Origin: Bacillota bacterium
GTDB lineage: Bacteria; Bacillota_E; JAJZYS01; JAILZS01
Length of the DNA stretch: 7,797 bases
Reading direction: 5' to 3'
NCBI GenBank assembly: GCA_021817625.1
Contig: JAKASY010000071.1
Coordinates: forward strand, 1-7,797
How positions within the stretch are numbered: position 1 is the first letter of the stretch; every line of letters begins with the position of its first letter. Shown here piece by piece: positions 6,864-7,797 of the stretch. The translations under genes were made by a program, and so were the position numbers. Under the pieces are notes generated by a model. That model was not told the DNA's origin. It did not search any database and saw nothing but the letters and a program-made list of their open reading frames with translations.

Positions 6864-6883
6864 TGCTTAACTGGGATTACGCA
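6864..6883. promoter_or_regulatory. Candidate operator: imperfect 20-bp dyad
   Basis: Arms TGCTTAA (6864-6870) and TTACGCA (6877-6883) are inverted repeats matching at 6 of 7 positions, separated by six bases; the dyad centre lies between 6873 and 6874. Arm spacing near one helical turn suits a dimeric helix-turn-helix regulator. It overlaps the candidate -10 of the plus-strand gene and the candidate -35 of the minus-strand operon, so one bound protein could control both. No regulator gene lies inside the window, and the binding protein is unknown. Confidence 0.35.
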
Positions 6884-6906
6884 CTGTATCGTCGCGTTCG
6901 CCGGGA

Positions 6907-6932
6907 CGCCCCGCCTCTCCTGCCTCGGGGCG
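6907..6932 (+). other. GC-rich hairpin in leader of the divergent aminotransferase
   Basis: Perfect 7-base arms CGCCCCG (6907-6913) and CGGGGCG (6926-6932) enclose a 12-base loop, 45 bases before the aminotransferase ATG. If transcription starts near 6870-6900 the hairpin would be in the 5' leader. No T-tract follows, so it is not an intrinsic terminator. In DNA this rich in G and C such arms arise easily by chance. Confidence 0.3.
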
Positions 6933-6977
6933 GCGGGCAGGCGCCGCGCAGGGCCGCGACGCACCGAGGAGGGACAG

Positions 6978-7797
6978 ATGGTGGACCTCGCCGAGCGCTA
7001 CCGCCGGGCCTTTTCGCCCGTGATGCCGATGGAGACCGAGCTCGAGATCGAGCGGGGTGAGGGGTCGTACCTGATCGCGGCGGACGGGCGGCGCTACCTC
7101 GACCTTGCCACCGGCATCGCCGTGAACGCCGTCGGCTACGGTCATACGGGCGTCCAGGCGGCCATCGCCGAGCAGCTCGGGCGAAACCTCCACCTCTACC
7201 ACGGCACGGGCTACCAGGAGGTCGTGGTCGCCTACGCCGAGGCGCTCCTGTCCCACTTCGAGGGCCAAAATCGCCTGTTCTTCGCCAACTCCGGCGCCGA
7301 GGCGGTCGAGGCGGCGATCAAGCTCGCCCGCTACACGACCGGCCGTCCCGCGCTCGTCGCGTTCCGCGGCGCCTTCCACGGCCGTACCCTGGGCGCCGTC
7401 AGCCTGACCGCCTCGGCGGCCCGCTACCGCTCGGCCTACGAGCCGCTCCTGCCGTCGGTCTACCACGTCGACTACCCCGCCCCCACCCGCCTCGGCCTCG
7501 ACCCGGACGGGGCGCTTATGCACGTGCAGGCGCAGGTGCGCTCCCTCCTCGACACCGAGGTCGCGCCCGACCACGTCGCGGCCGTCGTCGTGGAGGCGAT
7601 CCAGGGCGAGGGGGGATACGTCATCCCGCCCGACGGCTTCCTGCCGTGGCTCAGGGAGCTCAGCCGGGAGCACGGCATCCTCCTCGTCGCGGACGAGGTG
7701 CAGTCGGGCATGGGCCGCACCGGCCGCATGTCGGCGTACGAGCACACGGGCATCCGGCCGGACATCGTGGTGATGGGCAAGGCGGTGGGCGGCGGCC
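6978..7797 (+). CDS. Class III aminotransferase, GABA/ornithine type (3' end cut by window)
   Basis: The first 273 residues of a class III PLP aminotransferase; no stop occurs before the window edge, and the family is usually 400-450 residues, so about a third is missing. Visible: GSYLIAADGRRYLDLATGIAVN (29-50), FFANSGAEAVEAAIKLAR (101-118) for the PLP phosphate, FRGAFHGRT (129-137), VVVEAIQGEGGYVIPP (203-218) with Glu211 at the place of the E. coli GABA aminotransferase Glu that pairs with an active-site Arg, LLVADEVQSGMGRTG (235-249) with Asp239, and Lys268 in VMGKAVGGG as Schiff-base lysine. The QGEGG and DEVQSGxGRTG pair is typical of 4-aminobutyrate and related omega-aminotransferases; ornithine or acetylornithine aminotransferase is the main alternative. 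ATG is preceded by AGGAGG at 6967-6972, 5 bases away. It is transcribed away from the dehydrogenase operon and probably shares its regulation. Confidence 0.9.
   Translation, partial: MVDLAERYRRAFSPVMPMETELEIERGEGSYLIAADGRRYLDLATGIAVNAVGYGHTGVQAAIAEQLGRNLHLYHGTGYQEVVVAYAEALLSHFEGQNRLFFANSGAEAVEAAIKLARYTTGRPALVAFRGAFHGRTLGAVSLTASAARYRSAYEPLLPSVYHVDYPAPTRLGLDPDGALMHVQAQVRSLLDTEVAPDHVAAVVVEAIQGEGGYVIPPDGFLPWLRELSREHGILLVADEVQSGMGRTGRMSAYEHTGIRPDIVVMGKAVGGG

Larger units (their letters stand above)
6817..6977. promoter_or_regulatory. Divergent intergenic promoter region
   Basis: The only sizeable intergenic gap inside the locus, between the starts of two divergent genes, so promoters for both must lie here or inside the genes. 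Positions about 6841-6895 are clearly richer in A/T than the surroundings. Weak matches: on the plus strand TATGCT (6862-6867) as a -10 with CTGATT (6840-6845) 16 bases before it; on the minus strand GACAAT (complement of 6843-6848) as a -10 with TTAAGC (complement of 6865-6870) 16 bases before it. None is close to consensus, so exact promoters are not assigned. Confidence 0.5.

Noticed and set aside
6867..7745. 292-codon minus-strand open frame opposite the divergent aminotransferase
   Set aside because: The plus strand encodes a motif-complete class III aminotransferase with a strong Shine-Dalgarno; the minus frame is its antisense shadow.
1..7797. Mobile element, CRISPR array, RNA gene or defence system
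   Set aside because: No transposase or integrase, spaced direct repeats, tRNA/rRNA-like segment or defence-type protein was seen; all recognised genes are metabolic enzymes.

Overview
The window is high-GC bacterial DNA with a compact catabolic locus. A class III aminotransferase gene starts near the right end on the plus strand and runs off the window. Facing away from it is a minus-strand run of six genes filling positions 161-6816. No tRNA, rRNA, transposase, CRISPR array or phage gene was seen. GC content and Shine-Dalgarno use alone do not fix the phylum; high-GC groups such as Actinomycetota, Chloroflexota, high-GC Bacillota or Armatimonadota-like lineages are all possible.

Layout in transcription order of the minus-strand operon, right to left: a 1-pyrroline-5-carboxylate dehydrogenase-type aldehyde dehydrogenase (6816-5236); the A and B subunits of a family I (glutaconate-type) CoA-transferase (5243-4353 and 4378-3623); a class III PLP aminotransferase (3626-2331); a phosphotriesterase-family metallohydrolase (2334-1273); and a P1/S58 (DmpA/BapA/NylC-like) self-cleaving peptidase (1273-161). 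All five internal junctions overlap by 1 to 26 bases, and two genes use GTG starts with strong Shine-Dalgarno sequences inside the preceding gene. This points to one translationally coupled transcript. The divergent gene (6978 to the edge) resembles GABA/omega-amino-acid/ornithine aminotransferases.

The 161-base divergent intergenic region (6817-6977) has the window's best regulatory signal: an AT-richer island with an imperfect 20-bp dyad, TGCTTAA-N6-TTACGCA, overlapping weak promoter-like hexamers. The left 160 bases lie beyond the last operon gene, become AT-rich at the extreme edge, and contain a bulged inverted repeat but no clear terminator.

As a working model (inference), the genes form a route for amino compounds bearing a terminal or non-alpha amino group. 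The P1 peptidase and/or the phosphotriesterase-like hydrolase would open an amide, lactam, lactone or peptide bond. The aminotransferases would convert the amine to a semialdehyde, the dehydrogenase would oxidise this to a carboxylate, and the CoA-transferase would activate the acid for beta-oxidation-like breakdown. The order of chemistry parallels nylon-oligomer/6-aminohexanoate and 5-aminovalerate catabolism. A simpler reading is that the divergent aminotransferase and the dehydrogenase perform ornithine-to-glutamate conversion and the remaining genes do something separate. The substrate cannot be read from the sequence.
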